64,000 bases of DNA from Crambe crambe (taxonomy: Eukaryota; Porifera; Demospongiae; Poecilosclerida; Crambeidae). A program made the translations under genes and the position numbers. How positions within the stretch are numbered: the stretch's first letter is position 1; each line of letters starts with the position of its first letter. The notes below the pieces were generated by a model that searched no databases, was not told the DNA's origin, and saw nothing but the letters and a program-made list of their open reading frames with translations. The DNA is taken from positions 3,596,001 through 3,660,000 of the forward strand of contig OZ004595.1 in the NCBI GenBank assembly GCA_963924555.1. Reading direction: 5' to 3'. Shown here piece after piece: positions 1-11,500 of this stretch.

Positions 1-30
1 ATAGGGACATGACCTTAATATAATACATAC

Positions 31-1054
31 CTCCAGGTGGTCACCCTCTCCTAGTGCGTAAATACTACCATCCTTGGGATTGGGAAAGAAGTTGAAACTG
101 CATGAACAGATGATAAACAGAGTTACTAGCAATGTCATTCTGACTCACTCATACGAGGATCCAGTGGAGACATCGAGAATGGGATCTGCAATTTGATCGG
201 ACTTTTAAAAAAGTATTTGGCTAGATACCTCCGTTTATTGTGTACCAGTGCATTAATAGACTCATTAGGATGGAGCAGAACAACTAGCATTTAAATTAGG
301 TCAGAACTGTAGGATTCTGCCCAAGATTTGGCTTGCCACTCCCACTTTTACAAAACCACACCAATCTTGAAATTATAGTGGCCGAAATAGCTGAGTGGGG
401 GTGACTGAAATGGTCACTGTTGACTGCAACTACTTCAGTAGGAGTACACTACAGCATCCTTTAGATAGGAATACAACATGTATGCACACACACACACACA
501 TCATGTGTACATGTGTGCATAAATGCCATCAGAATTACAGGGTAGTTCCACAAGATTTACCTTCAGTGAGAGTCCATAATTCTCTTCCTGTCTTCTTATC
601 CACGGCCACCAGTGAACCATTCAAGGTGGAAAGGAGTAATAGCGGTTGCTGTGACACTATTAGGTCATGCTATACACACAAAAAGATTACTCCATAAAAA
701 GTAAAGCAGGGCTATTTCGAACGGCAGGGCTATTCCAAACAGTCAAAACTCCTCGAGGATATGAGCTCTATTTTGAAAGGATATATTCTATCATAGTAAA
801 TTATATCCTCCAACATTGAGCTCAGAAGTCTCAGTAGTTTCTGAAGAATTCGGAATTACCCGCTCTTTGGAATAGCCCCACTTTTGCCTTACCTGTCATT
901 CTTACTACAAAGGCTACCCGCACTGACCATTAATCAATTAATCATTTCATACTACATTGATCGTTTCATACTACTATGATCTGCCACTTACCTCTATAGC
1001 AGTGCATTTGATGAGACCAAGCAATAAAATCCAAGTTACAGTACCTAGCATCAT
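31..1054 (-). CDS. ERN1: IRE1-type ER stress sensor, N-terminal luminal exons (partial)
   Basis: IRE1 is an ER membrane kinase/RNase of the unfolded protein response. Only the start of its luminal domain lies here; the gene continues off the left edge. Coding exons on the minus strand are 992-1054, 561-648, 155-185 and 31-97, all with GT-AG borders, and phases close. Exon 1 encodes a 21-residue signal peptide (MMLGTVTWILLLGLIKCTAIE). Exon 2 carries LSTLNGSLVAVDKKTGRELW, matching the first beta-propeller-like strand of the IRE1 luminal domain (human: DGSLHAVSKRTG). Exon 4 carries NPKDGSIYALG, matching human NDGSLYTLG. Two adjacent ATGs exist; the outer one is used here. PERK has a related luminal domain, but the spacing and motifs fit IRE1 better. 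The kinase and RNase parts are not visible. Confidence 0.85.
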
Positions 1055-1355
1055 GAACTCTACAGAAGCAAACAGCATCTATATAGCCATCTAGTCTCAA
1101 CTACATGTACATGTACATATGTCATAGCTATTAAAGTCACCCTTTACCAATTATTATTCATGGATGGATCTCTCTCATCTAGCTGTTCATCTCCTTGATA
1201 GAATCGCTCATATGTTTACTTCTCGTCCCTCCAACGGACAAAAGATTCTATGCACATACACTTCATTACGTGTCATTTAGCAGTAAAGCCAGATCGCAGT
1301 ATACCATGTACCAGGATCGAGAAACACGTAATTACCGATGACGGCATCGCGGTTA

Positions 1356-1363
1356 TGACGTCA
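1356..1363. promoter_or_regulatory. Palindromic CRE/bZIP site upstream of IRE1
   Basis: TGACGTCA lies about 300 bp upstream of the IRE1 start codon. It is the full CREB/ATF palindrome, and its ACGT core is also bound by XBP1/ATF6-type bZIP factors. A single 8-mer is weak evidence, but the position suits a stress-responsive promoter. Confidence 0.35.
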
Positions 1364-1439
1364 CAATAATAAACGACGCCCACACATCTGATCTAGCGGG
1401 TCACATGAAGGGAGGAGCTTCTTCTCTGCAGTAGTCTCA

Positions 1440-1464
1440 CCCCCCCCCCCCCCCCCCCCCCCCC
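1440..1464. repeat. Poly-C run, 25 nt
   Basis: Uninterrupted run of 25 C (G on the minus strand) upstream of the IRE1 start. Its length is likely polymorphic or affected by sequencing error. Confidence 0.9.
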
Positions 1465-1534
1465 TTCAGCAATAGCCAGGTCCACACCATCCCAGGTCCC
1501 CCTGCTCAGCAGCAACAACCCACTCCAGGTCTAG

Positions 1535-2032
1535 TCTGGCAACATACAATACTACGAGTTGTCAGATTGGAATTTCCATTATGGTCAGCTTGTCGTCATG
1601 CTGCGTAATTGCGGTAAGTAATAAAAACAACACGTGGTTATATGCAGCTGCAGTGTAAAGATGTATATCTGCTAGCCTACGGTTGGTTCAGATATAGAAA
1701 AGAAGTAAGTAAGTTTATCTAAAGCTAAAGGCAAAAGGCAAAACACAAGCTCTTCCCAAATCCAGTTGGGAGCACAGCAAAAACATCCCTGCCAGATAAA
1801 ATTGGATCACCACTTCCAATTGTTCAGGCCTTAGTGATGGATAGCCCAACTTCAGGGCAGCTTCATTTGCTGCAGTGCACTCGATAGTTTCTCCTTAGCA
1901 GCCGTCTAGTTGGCTTACTGCTGTGCATGCCTGTGGTGTACACTGTGGTTCACACTGTGGTTAGGTAATGATATTCATGAGTAGCAGATTTTCTGCTACT
2001 TCTGACAACTCGGTGTATTGAATGTTTCCAGA
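1535..2032. mobile_element. MITE with 32-bp terminal inverted repeats
   Basis: The left end (1535-1566) begins TCTGGCAACATACAATACTA and the right end (2001-2032) is its reverse complement with about five mismatches. The 498-bp interior has no long reading frame. The DNA on each side (about 1478-1532 and 2080-2135) is itself related: both contain CCAGGTCCACAC, a CAACAAC run and CACTCCAGGT. The element may therefore sit between two units of an older direct repeat. No clear target-site duplication was found and the superfamily is unassigned. Confidence 0.7.
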
Positions 2033-2432
2033 CCACCTCGCGCTTCGCGCTTGGGGGTGTGGCTACGCCAGACTACTCCAGGTCCACACTGCTCACTTGC
2101 TCACCAACAACAACACTCCAGGTACCCACTGTTCCAGGTCCCCCACCCTCTTCATTCAACATTCTAGCTTGGCTGTATCATGACTGCAACCTCACACATC
2201 AAAACTACTAGACAATCCTCTCTGATGGCATTGCAGTCTTGCTCACTTGCTGTCAAAAAATAATTGTGGTATCACAGCATTGCAACAGTAATTTAACATT
2301 TCATCAAAATTAATTATCTGACTGACAAAAAGAATAACGGTAATGACAGGATAACTGTACATACAAAATTACCATAAACATGCACCATATTATTAATGCT
2401 GCATATTGCCCTAGTCAACAAACACAAATAGC
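2033..2432. other. Spacer between MITE and NLR 3' end
   Basis: This holds the second copy of the CCAGGTCCACAC-type repeat near 2083 and AT-rich sequence that probably includes the 3' UTR of the minus-strand NLR gene. I see no gene in it. Confidence 0.6.
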
Positions 2433-4949
2433 TTATAACCAAATCATCCTAGAGTCGGTCCCTGGCTGCTTGTAATTCTTCGAAAATCTGAGTGTTTGTA
2501 GACTTCTGTTATGCTCCAGACTTGAAATGATTATGTGGATTCCCTCCTTCAGAGAATCATCTCTGTTCAGTACATGTAATTCTTTGATCGTTTCATTCAC
2601 TGCCATCATCTTGCTCATTGCTTTGGCTCCTTTGATTCCTATTTCATTTCCATTCAATTTCAGTACATGAAGGCTAGAGTTCACAGTCAATCCTTCAATT
2701 AGTAGAACACAGCCATCAGCTTTAATTCCACATCTTGTCAAATAAAGAATTCTTAGTGCAGTGTTATGTCTGAGCATATCACCAGCAGCTCTTGCTCCTT
2801 CAAGACCAATATCATTTTCTCCCATATTTAATTTTTCTACTGACTTATTGGTATGCATTCCTCCAAGCAGGAGTTCAGCTCCTTTGTTAGTAATCTCACA
2901 GTGACAAATATCCAATTCCTTCAATTGTGCTGATGGCTGCTGTAAAAATGTTGCCAAGAATGTGCAGTTTTTGTCTGACAAACTTGACCATGACATGTAA
3001 AGAATTTTTAGGTTAACTATATGATCTTTCATTTTAGACATGACATCACCACTAATGAATAGTTCTTCAAGGTCCTTATTAGCAAGGAGCTTGGATAGGA
3101 CCTCAGTATCTTCTATATCAATTCCAGTATTATTAAGGCCAAGACTTTTCAATGGAATCTTACTCTCATGTAGAGCAGTCAAAAGCTTCACAGCTCCACC
3201 TTTATGGATCGGATTCTTGCTGAGACCTAATACTTCCAAACTAGAAAGTGCAGAAATGATATCAGAAAAAGTATCCAATGCTCTCTGATCAAGCCGGTTC
3301 TCATGGAGATGGATTACTTTTATTTTTCGGAGAACTTGACGTGGCACATTATTTAGAGCCTCAATGCCTTGTAATGAGATTTTGCCACCACTGAAATATG
3401 CTTCAATTTCCCCCCCCCCTTTCCGAATCGTCTCACTGTTCTTCATTAGTCCTTTACAAAGCATTTTCATTCCTTCATTGCCCATTGAAATTGACATGAA
3501 ATTTAATTCCCATTCACATTCAGAGAGAGATATGCAATACCCTAGGGCATAGTAATCAAGAAGGCTCCATTCATAAGATGACCTCACAGGGATTGATCTC
3601 CCAGAGCATAAAACTCCATGGATAATTTCAGGATTGTTGATTTCAAGCATCATGTGATAAATGCATTTGCTATGCTCAATATAATCAGATACCATATCTC
3701 TCACGAAATCATTCAGTTCAGTAGTACTCATCCCAAAGTAAAATATTCAAATGGGGAGTGTTGATGTATGCTCGGATGATTTCTCGTTGTACATCTATTG
3801 AGAGATGTGTCAAATGGTAGGCAGCTAGAAATTCTTGAAACACTGTATGAATGAAGTGGTAGGAGGTCTCACTCCCATAGAGATCTTTTACAGCATTCAT
3901 CAATCCAAGGTTAGTCTCATCAACTGGAGCTTTATTAAATGTCACTTCATGATGCAATATACCATTCCAGGCAATACAAATGCTTTTCAGCTGTTCCTGC
4001 AAATCTTGAGGCAAATCATCAATCGTCTTGATTTTTGATATCACTTCATCATTCACTTCATAATCAAGGTTTTGAGTCAATACCTTTAAAGTGAAAACTT
4101 CATACAACTGGGTCATTGTACTTGGAAGGGGGCATTCTTTGTTTATGTTCCAGTGAAATACTTCCAACACTATATCGGCAGTTATAGGAGTATGCATAGC
4201 AGCTGCAATAGCAGGTTGCTCCTCCATATAATCTTCAAACTTGCCTTTGTTATCAGGACTGACTTTTTTTAACACGCGTTCAATCTGTGTTTTTGGAGTA
4301 CTGAGAATTTCTATGTGTTGATCAAAATATTTTCTGATATTCATGGTGGCCCACGGACGGCTAGTAACAATTATTGTGGCTTTAGGTAGTACATTACCAC
4401 GCACTAAGTCCAAAAAGATTGAAGATTCTTCTCTCATTTCCTTTTTCATTTCGTCCCAGCCATCAAGCCATAGGACTACACCCTTTCCTTCATTAATTTT
4501 GGCATTTTCAAAATGAGGGTACCTGAAGAGATCAGAAATATTTTCTGCTGAACTCATACTCTTATCACGTAATTTCAGAAGCAAAAATAAGGCATAATCT
4601 TTTAGTGCCAATTTCATGGACCACTTATAACAGAGCCATTCACTATATGTAGTCTTACCAACACCTGGAGCTCCTTCAACTAGTAGAAGTCTTGGCTTTT
4701 TGGGCTTCCATTCTGTTGGTTCACATATATCAGTTGGACACTCAATGGGATATTTCTTGTAAACTATATCATCTTGGTCTCCTCTCAGTGTGCTCTTAGT
4801 GAATTCATCGATTTCTTTTTTCTTTGTAACTATCCTTGCCAATTTGAAAGGATCAATGTTCTTTCTTTTTGTGAAATATTTATTATTTAGAAATGATGCA
4901 TATTCTGAAATACAGAAGGATTCGATGTGATGCTTGCTCACAGTGAAAT
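2433..4949 (-). CDS. NLR-type receptor, NACHT then LRRs, with a frame break between them
   Basis: Cytoplasmic NLRs sense microbial or danger signals. The N-terminal part (4949-3718) has a NACHT NTPase: Walker A GAPGVGKTT, Walker B VVLWLDGWDEM and sensor motif TSRPWA. The C-terminal part (3731-2433) has about eight ribonuclease-inhibitor-type leucine-rich repeats, for example LEVLGLSKNPI and LRILYLTRCGI. The two parts are in different frames. The first stops at 3718 just after NILLWDEYY. Taking one A out of the plus-strand AAAA run at 3740-3743 would give NIYFGMSTTELNDF and join them, so this is either a real frameshift or a base error. The upstream border is a splice acceptor (TTTTTAG ending at 4950), because no in-frame ATG precedes the NACHT part. 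Any N-terminal Death or CARD exon would lie further right, and I did not find one. Confidence 0.82.
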
Positions 4950-5453
4950 CTAAAAATATGTGGATATAATATTATGTGTTTGAAATAATATGTAGCTAGG
5001 TAGGTAGGGTGCTAGGTCAAAGTCATGGGGGATAGAACTGTCTAATTGGGCAGAAGGGAAAGAGATCCTGGTCCAAGGTACACACTGAATGTGAATTTCA
5101 CGTGCGACTTCTGCCGTCTGGTGTGTTATCTCATTAATATGATGCACGATGATGCTTTATGGAAGAATACAAATTCTGTGAAAAAACTGAGCATGCACAG
5201 TCAGTATGTACCAGGCTATCTTTCTTCTGACTGCACCTTGGCACTTCAGTGCTGAGGCAAAAATTCAAAAAATAGTACATAGCTATCCCTTTAAGCAACA
5301 CATAATAATTATGATAGTTTTCTATTGATACACACAGGGCCTCTGCTCCCATTATTCCACTACTGTGCTTCCTCCACAATTACATCATCCTAGCCTAGCA
5401 CAATGAGTTTTGAACTTCGACAAAATTGATGAGTCATATGCAGTCCATGAATT
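4950..5453. other. Spacer with a MITE-like end
   Basis: No exon recognised. Near 5230-5255 there is a segment reading GCACTTCAGTGCTGAGGC. It resembles, inverted, the ends of the repeats at 14.6 kb and 18.0 kb, so a fragment of that MITE family is likely here. An upstream NLR exon could be hidden in this stretch but I cannot support one. Confidence 0.5.
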
Positions 5454-6881
5454 CAGTCTAATCGCCAGCGTACATATACAATACTTTTTGTATTACATGA
5501 TGACGTCATAATTTTTGAGAAAATGGCCGCTGAGGTACATCTCTTGAGCTCGGTTTTTCATCAGACTAGATACCTTATAGGTGGTAGGTTTGTTCTCAAC
5601 AGATGGTGATAGGCTTATTCTACCTTACCATCCGCTATGTAAGTAAACAGTAACTCTTTTTAGCATAGAATAGCCATGGTGGTTGAGAGTCATGGAAGTT
5701 TAGATGACTTTTAAGGGCCCTTCAGAGAGATGAACAGAAGTTATCTTACTACAAACATATAGTCAGTATGTATTCTAACATGTATGTCCATACTTTAGGT
5801 TGATACTTAGCTACATTTTACAGCAAATGGCCCATGTTTGTATATATAAGTGTATGTTTAATATAATCATAGCAGTGTTAGAATCATTCTCAAGTTAGAA
5901 TTTTTCATCTGTCTCAAATAATTTTCATGTCTACTTTGATAGGGTAGACTGTTCATTACTGATCTGGCTCAAATAAGGGTTGATATGTCGGGTGATGGGC
6001 AATATTTAGAGTACTGTTCTCTGTGTTGGATCTGATACACATTCACTCCCTATGAGCTTGCAAGTTGCAAGGTACTGTAAACCTGAATGTAGTGTTCCTT
6101 GAAAGTGTGTTTACTGTGTTATTCACAGTGAACGCCACCAGTTATTTCCCTGTTAGAAGGTGTGGCTATGTTAGTATGCCTGTAGACCCTGTTTTGCATT
6201 GCAGTTTAATATACCAGTAGTTACTGGTTTAGGCCTTTGGTCCTGGGTGAAAATTTACATTTCCTGCTACTCGGTTATAGCAAGCTTGACATTGGGTCCA
6301 AAATTAACATTTGTTCCATATTCTCTGGATGTATATACTGCACACTCTCCTTATGACACAAATGTAGCAGGGGCTACGTTTACTCCGATATACTTGTCAT
6401 TGATCACTGCAGGCACTGAAGAAGAAACAAAGCTGTCAAGACTGTAGTCATTATAGTGTGTATTGTGATTTATTTGTGGCAAAGATGTGGTGTCATTTAT
6501 ACTGTGTTATTATGTTTGAACAGAAATGATTGTTGGATATATACATGCAGTAAGTATTCCTCTATAGAATGTACCTGGTATCAAAATGAAATAACTTGTT
6601 TACAGGAAATGGCCCTATAATCCAACAATACACTTGAAATTGAGACATGGCTTGATGACTCTCTAGTGGTAATAGCTACGTGTACCAAATTCACACTAAA
6701 GGTCATCTGTGCCGGCCTAAAACTGCCGCCCAAGTCTTGTTGATTTATGTTGACAGAATCCAGAGATACAAGGTCATAAAAAATTTCCTAGTATCCCAGT
6801 GTCCGTATATTCCGCGTGATGAGCATGTAAATGAAATTGTATTGCGTAAATACAACCGGATGCACGCTGGCGATTAGACTG
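5454..6881 (+). mobile_element. DNA transposon (non-autonomous), copy 1
   Basis: This is a 1,428-bp element with inverted ends: CAGTCTAATCGCCAGCGT at 5454 and its exact reverse complement ending at 6881. It is flanked by a 4-bp target duplication AATT (5450-5453 and 6882-6885). Most of it is near-identical, in reverse orientation, to 22780-23837. It has about 350 bp (roughly 6196-6545) that the other copy lacks. No transposase is seen, so it is probably mobilised in trans. The left end carries TGACGTCA (5501-5508) and, after AAAATGGCCGC, a conserved short reading frame starting MAAEVHLLSS. The superfamily is uncertain; families with 4-bp duplications include Sola, Chapaev, Ginger and Academ. 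Confidence 0.9.
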
Positions 6882-7267
6882 AATTGTGTTAATTTTTTGT
6901 GTAGCTAGAAAAAATTGAATCACATGTCCATGAATAGTGTTACTGATTTGTGTTATCTGCAAAACATAAATGCTTGTAAAGTTTATAAGCTACATATAAA
7001 ATGTACATTCAATTAAGAATAACTCTGGAAACATAATGGTCTATAAAAAAACATCCAGATTAACAGCTTTAGCTAGAATGATACCAATAACTCCGTTTTG
7101 AATTTTTGCTCCATAAGACCTCATTATGGAACAGAAATGTTGGACCTGTTCTTCAGTACAGTGGAGTAAACTCAGTAGCTACATTCTTTATGTCCCCCCT
7201 CAATTTCTGTTCTTAAACAGTATCAATTTACAGGGATAGGCAAACTTCCATTTTGCAAGCAACTTAC

Positions 7268-7385
7268 CTTCTTTAGATGGTGCGCCATCATCACCTTCCG
7301 TTATTTCATTATTAAGGAAGCGAACCAATCTTTTGTCTGAGTGTAGAGCTGTTGTCAACTTTTCCTTCGACTTCGATTGAGCCAT
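7268..7385 (-). CDS. First coding exon of an unidentified gene, divergent from RPL12
   Basis: ATG at 7385 opens a 39-codon exon (MAQSKSKEKLTTALHSDKRL, then a segment rich in Asp, Glu and Gly) that ends at a consensus donor, AAG|GTAAGT. The pattern LHSDKRLVRFLNNEI faintly recalls the start of the mature p32/C1QBP fold, but no further exon of that family was found and I do not assign it. Candidate acceptors to the left (ahead of transposon copy 1) lead to early stops, giving at most about 50 aa. It is either a very small protein, a gene cut short by the nearby transposon, or a fortuitous frame. Confidence 0.4.
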
Positions 7386-7689
7386 CTAATTCTTTATTGC
7401 TGCGCGCGATGCTAGCTTGTTTACACTTATCTATTATGACGCATGCGTAGAAAATCAAGCTTTCTTTTCTTGTATCCACGTGTTCTGTAGAACCGTAAAA
7501 CGAATCCTTTCCATCTTACTCCTTAAAGGTATGTTCACTTATCTATGATAGTCCTAGGATGTGGCAAGGTATGTCATTTTTAAGGACCAAAAACTATGAG
7601 AGAATAAGTGCAACACACTCTTTGTTAGTGTTTGGTAGAGTCTCAGTGACTCATCCACACTTATCTCTCTTACATATAGATCCACCATC
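7386..7689. promoter_or_regulatory. Likely bidirectional promoter with RPL12 5' leader
   Basis: This lies between the minus-strand ATG at 7385 and the RPL12 ATG at 7690. A pyrimidine stretch (CCTTTCC then TTACTCCTT, about 7507-7525) resembles the 5'-TOP start of ribosomal protein mRNAs. It is followed by a donor AAAG|GTATGT (about 7529) and an acceptor ACATATAG ending at 7680, implying a short non-coding first exon and a leader intron. Confidence 0.5.
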
Positions 7690-8370
7690 ATGCCACCGAA
7701 ATTTGATCCCAATGCAATTTCAATTGGTGAGGACAGTGGTGTCACTAGAACAGCAGAAACCTACTTGATAGTATTCTTTTCTAGTATATTTGAGAGCAGT
7801 AGGAGGTGAAGTTGGTGCAACTTCTTCCTTGGCTCCTAAAATTGGGCCACTTGGTTTGGTAAGGATTGGTCATTGGTGGCTTTTCATTTTGGTATTTGTG
7901 AAAATCAACTCCTTTTTAGTCACCCAAGAAAGTTGGTGATGACATTGCCAAAGCTACGAAGGACTGGAAGGGGTTGAAAGTTACTGTGAAACTCACCATC
8001 CAGAACAGACAAGCTCAGATAGAGGTAGTCCCTAGTGCTGCCTCTCTCATTATCAAGGCCCTGAAAGAGCCCCCAAGGGATAGAAAGAAGCAAAAGAACA
8101 GTGAGTATGCTCTACCAATTGGTTGAGGGTATTGTGTGAACACTCTTCTCCCTCCTTCCAGTCAAGCATAATGGCAATATCACAATGGATCAGGTCATAG
8201 ATATATCTCGCACCATGAGACCACGTTCCATGGCTCGCTACTTGTCAGGCACTGTGAAGGAGATCCTAGGCACAGCTCAGTCCGTAGGCTGCACAGTGGA
8301 TGGCTGTCATCCACATGACAAAATCGATGAGATAAATGAAGGCACTTTGACTATTCCTGTAAGAGATTAG
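7690..8370 (+). CDS. RPL12: 60S ribosomal protein L12 (uL11)
   Basis: Large-subunit stalk-base protein that binds the GTPase-associated 28S rRNA. Exons are 7690-7726, 7785-7858, 7920-8100 and 8162-8370, giving 166 aa, about the usual length (human 165). It begins [16 protein letters not shown] and contains the diagnostic runs [53 protein letters not shown] and [12 protein letters not shown]. All introns are under 70 bp. Two of the three interrupt codons. AATAAA follows at 8459-8464. The next gene on the same strand starts 216 bp downstream. Confidence 0.98.
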
Positions 8371-8586
8371 GCTTGAATGTATAAGACATGGTTTATAAAG
8401 GGTTTTTTCTTATGCAGGAGGAGTGAAGCAGAACAGAACTTCTGAAATAATGAATTTTAATAAAAAAATTTATTCTGAAGTGCTTGGTCAGCATGTTGGC
8501 GTGTGATCGATCATTCAATTGTCACATGACTTGGGATGCTAGAATCTTAGATATTAGCTAGCTACCTATCGTCTTCAGTGCGGAGA

Positions 8587-11500
8587 ATGGGGGAGTATTG
8601 GCTAGTGTCCGCTCCTGGAGATCCGAGGCCTGAAGATACCTGGAGTTCTATCAAAGAGAAGACCAGTTCTCTTTCTGTGAATCACAAGTTTTCCATTCCT
8701 TCAGAACTCAAGGTGGCATATCCTTGGCCTAGAGGCAATCTTTAATATTAGCAAGCAGGATGCACTTTATTGTGTGTGAGAGATCCCACAGCAACCTGGG
8801 GCATGGCAAGCAACTTATCTTGTCCGATTTGTGGGTGTGTCCATAGATTGGTGTAGCTGCCTGAGGCATGAGCATGGCAAGCAGCTAACTAGTCTTGGCC
8901 TGATGGGTGGGTGTATGCATATAGATATACTAAGATATGGCTTGGGTATAGCAGCAAGAAGCAGTATTCCTGTGATCATAGCTAGTCTTGCATACACTAT
9001 GGTGTAAACTTAAATATGAGTGGGACAGATATACTTGGAACATATGTGGGACTGAAAATGTGCAAATCTCTCCAGGTGGGGACATTAGATGTCCTGGTAT
9101 CACTTTCAGAGCAGCTGCAGAAGCTGGATCCTTTTGTCGAGAGGTGAGAATTCTTTGGTCTGGTCTCTCTGTTAGGTGAATGTGAGTACAAGAATGAATA
9201 TCAGCTCCCCTATTGAGCATGCAACAATAGTTTCAATGTCCTCTGAATGGAGTGTGTATGTAAAAAAGTGGTATGATGTCACAAATGGCATTATGTGACA
9301 GTCCCAGGTAGAAATTAAATATGCTACTAATCATTTGTATTAGCCTAAACTAAACATGATGAAACCTTTTGTCCTGTATTCTATAATGTTGAAAGTGTGT
9401 ATGAACACATTTTTTTTATTTATGCAGTGTTGTCAGGAAGATAGCCCAGTACACGGCAGATGTATTGGATCCAGAAGATAAGGACAAGTTATATGATAAT
9501 CTACTAGTTGGCCAAAATAAGGTAAGCTGGACATCTGGTAAGGTGTCATCATAATTACATATGTCCACATGACTGCATGTATTCTATAACACAATGACAT
9601 AATCCTTATGATCTGCAGGCTTCACTTTTCTTTTCTGCACTGTAGTGTTCAATGGAGGCCTACATCTCACGATTTCAATGGGATATAGCAAAGTTTCCCC
9701 TGAGGCAACCCTTGCCTGGCATTGTGGATGGGATCAGTAAGGTACATCTGTATGTCATGCCAAACCTTTCTCTAACTTAGGGAGTATCATTAGAGGATAT
9801 AGTCAAGGGTTTCCAAGATTGAAGGATTCTTATGTTAGTCTCGTTCCCAGGCCCCACCCTCAAAAGGATCTAGTGCAATTCTTGGGCTTGCTGGCTCAGC
9901 ATGGCCAGAAATCATAACAGCTGATTTGGCACTCCTTGCTCTCAGGAGCTTTATTCACTCTTGGTGATTGAAGCCTATACTACAAAATCGCTTAATAGGA
10001 AGCTAGGTGATCGGCTGACAAATTACATGACTTGCACGTATGGACCCTTTCCTGCTGATATGTACATGTAGTCTATTATTTATCAAATGTTTTTCTTGTG
10101 CTTTCCTCAGATGGTGTCTCAAATAGATGCAGACTTAAAGCAGAAATCCCAAGCCTACAACAATCTCAAACAAACCTTGGTCTCTATGGAGAGAAAAGCA
10201 ACGTGAGCAACTAGGGAATCGTGACACTTTTTGTCGGAGTAGAATCTCAATATCCAGCCTAATTAAAGGGTGGCCTCATTCATGTTTGTATTGCTCTACT
10301 GACCAATAGTTTTTGGACCTTATGCCAATACTATTATTGTTGTTATTATTGTTGTTATTTGTAGAGGTAACCTCATGACACGCACTCTCACTGATCTGGT
10401 CAAACCAGAATACTTCATCCATGACTCCGAGTACTTGGAAACTTTGCTTGTGGTGGTTCCAAAGTCAGTCCTAATTTGCTAGATGATGCTTATGGATTTT
10501 GTGGTTTTAAAAAGGGAATACAGTATTGCATTTAGGATTCTTAACTGCAATACTGTATAGAGTGACTATTCCCTCCTAAATGCAGTACTGTATTGAGTGA
10601 CTATTCCCTTTTTAAAACAATCCATCTAGCAGGTAATAGTGTTTGGAATGATAGTGCATGGTCCCAGTAATGATGCAGTACATCTTGTAGGAACTCGTAT
10701 AAGGAGTGGGAATCCAGTTATGAGAGTTTGGCCACGATGGTGGTGCCTCGCTGCACAGAGAAAATATATGAAGACTCAGAGTATGGACTCTATACTGCCA
10801 CGATCTTCAAGAAGGTCGTTGATGAATTCAAGCTACATGCCAGAGAAAAGAAGTATGCAGTATGTTATAGACCAGCTGCATGGGGTGTGGCTTAAGTGCT
10901 CACATGATGTTCTTCATGGCAAAAGTCACGCTATTACTTAGTTCTAGCTGGACAATAAAAGAACATACTTAAGTTAAGAAGTTGGGGGTACTGAGCATCA
11001 ACTACCATACAACTTTACCAAAATTGATAGCCCTGGTTTCAAACAGCCAGTAAGTCTGGCTAGCTTACTTGCTACTGAGTGTACACCAAAACATAAACAA
11101 GAAATGATGTAGTAAATGGATATAAATGTTTGCTAAAATACCATTTTATCATTTCAATACTTTTGATTTAAAGTAAACACTGCTGTAGAATCATTTGAAG
11201 TCACCAAAAATTGAGTATGAAATGTGCCTTATGACAGGTTTTTAATGCCATGGATCGGACTGTGATGTTTACCTTGATGAAAATAATATCAACTTCAGGA
11301 TTAATTTTAGTTTATCTTTCAAAATGGAAACCATTGATTAATAGTGATCCTGACATATTAGGTTTATTGTACGTGACTTTGAATATGACCCTAAGGCAGC
11401 AGCTGCTGAGGCAGAAGAGAGAAGGAAACTTGATGTGCAACTTAAGAAACAATTTGTATGTCCTTAACCATTAGGAGTGTGCCGTGCCCTATGGGCAGAC

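Noticed and set aside
395-697. 100-codon plus-strand frame over IRE1 exon 2
   Set aside because: It is a shadow of the minus-strand IRE1 exon and a CA-dinucleotide run; no similarity or splice context.
6199-6447. 82-codon frame inside transposon copy 1
   Set aside because: It lies mostly in the segment absent from copy 2, has no transposase motif, and no splice or start context.
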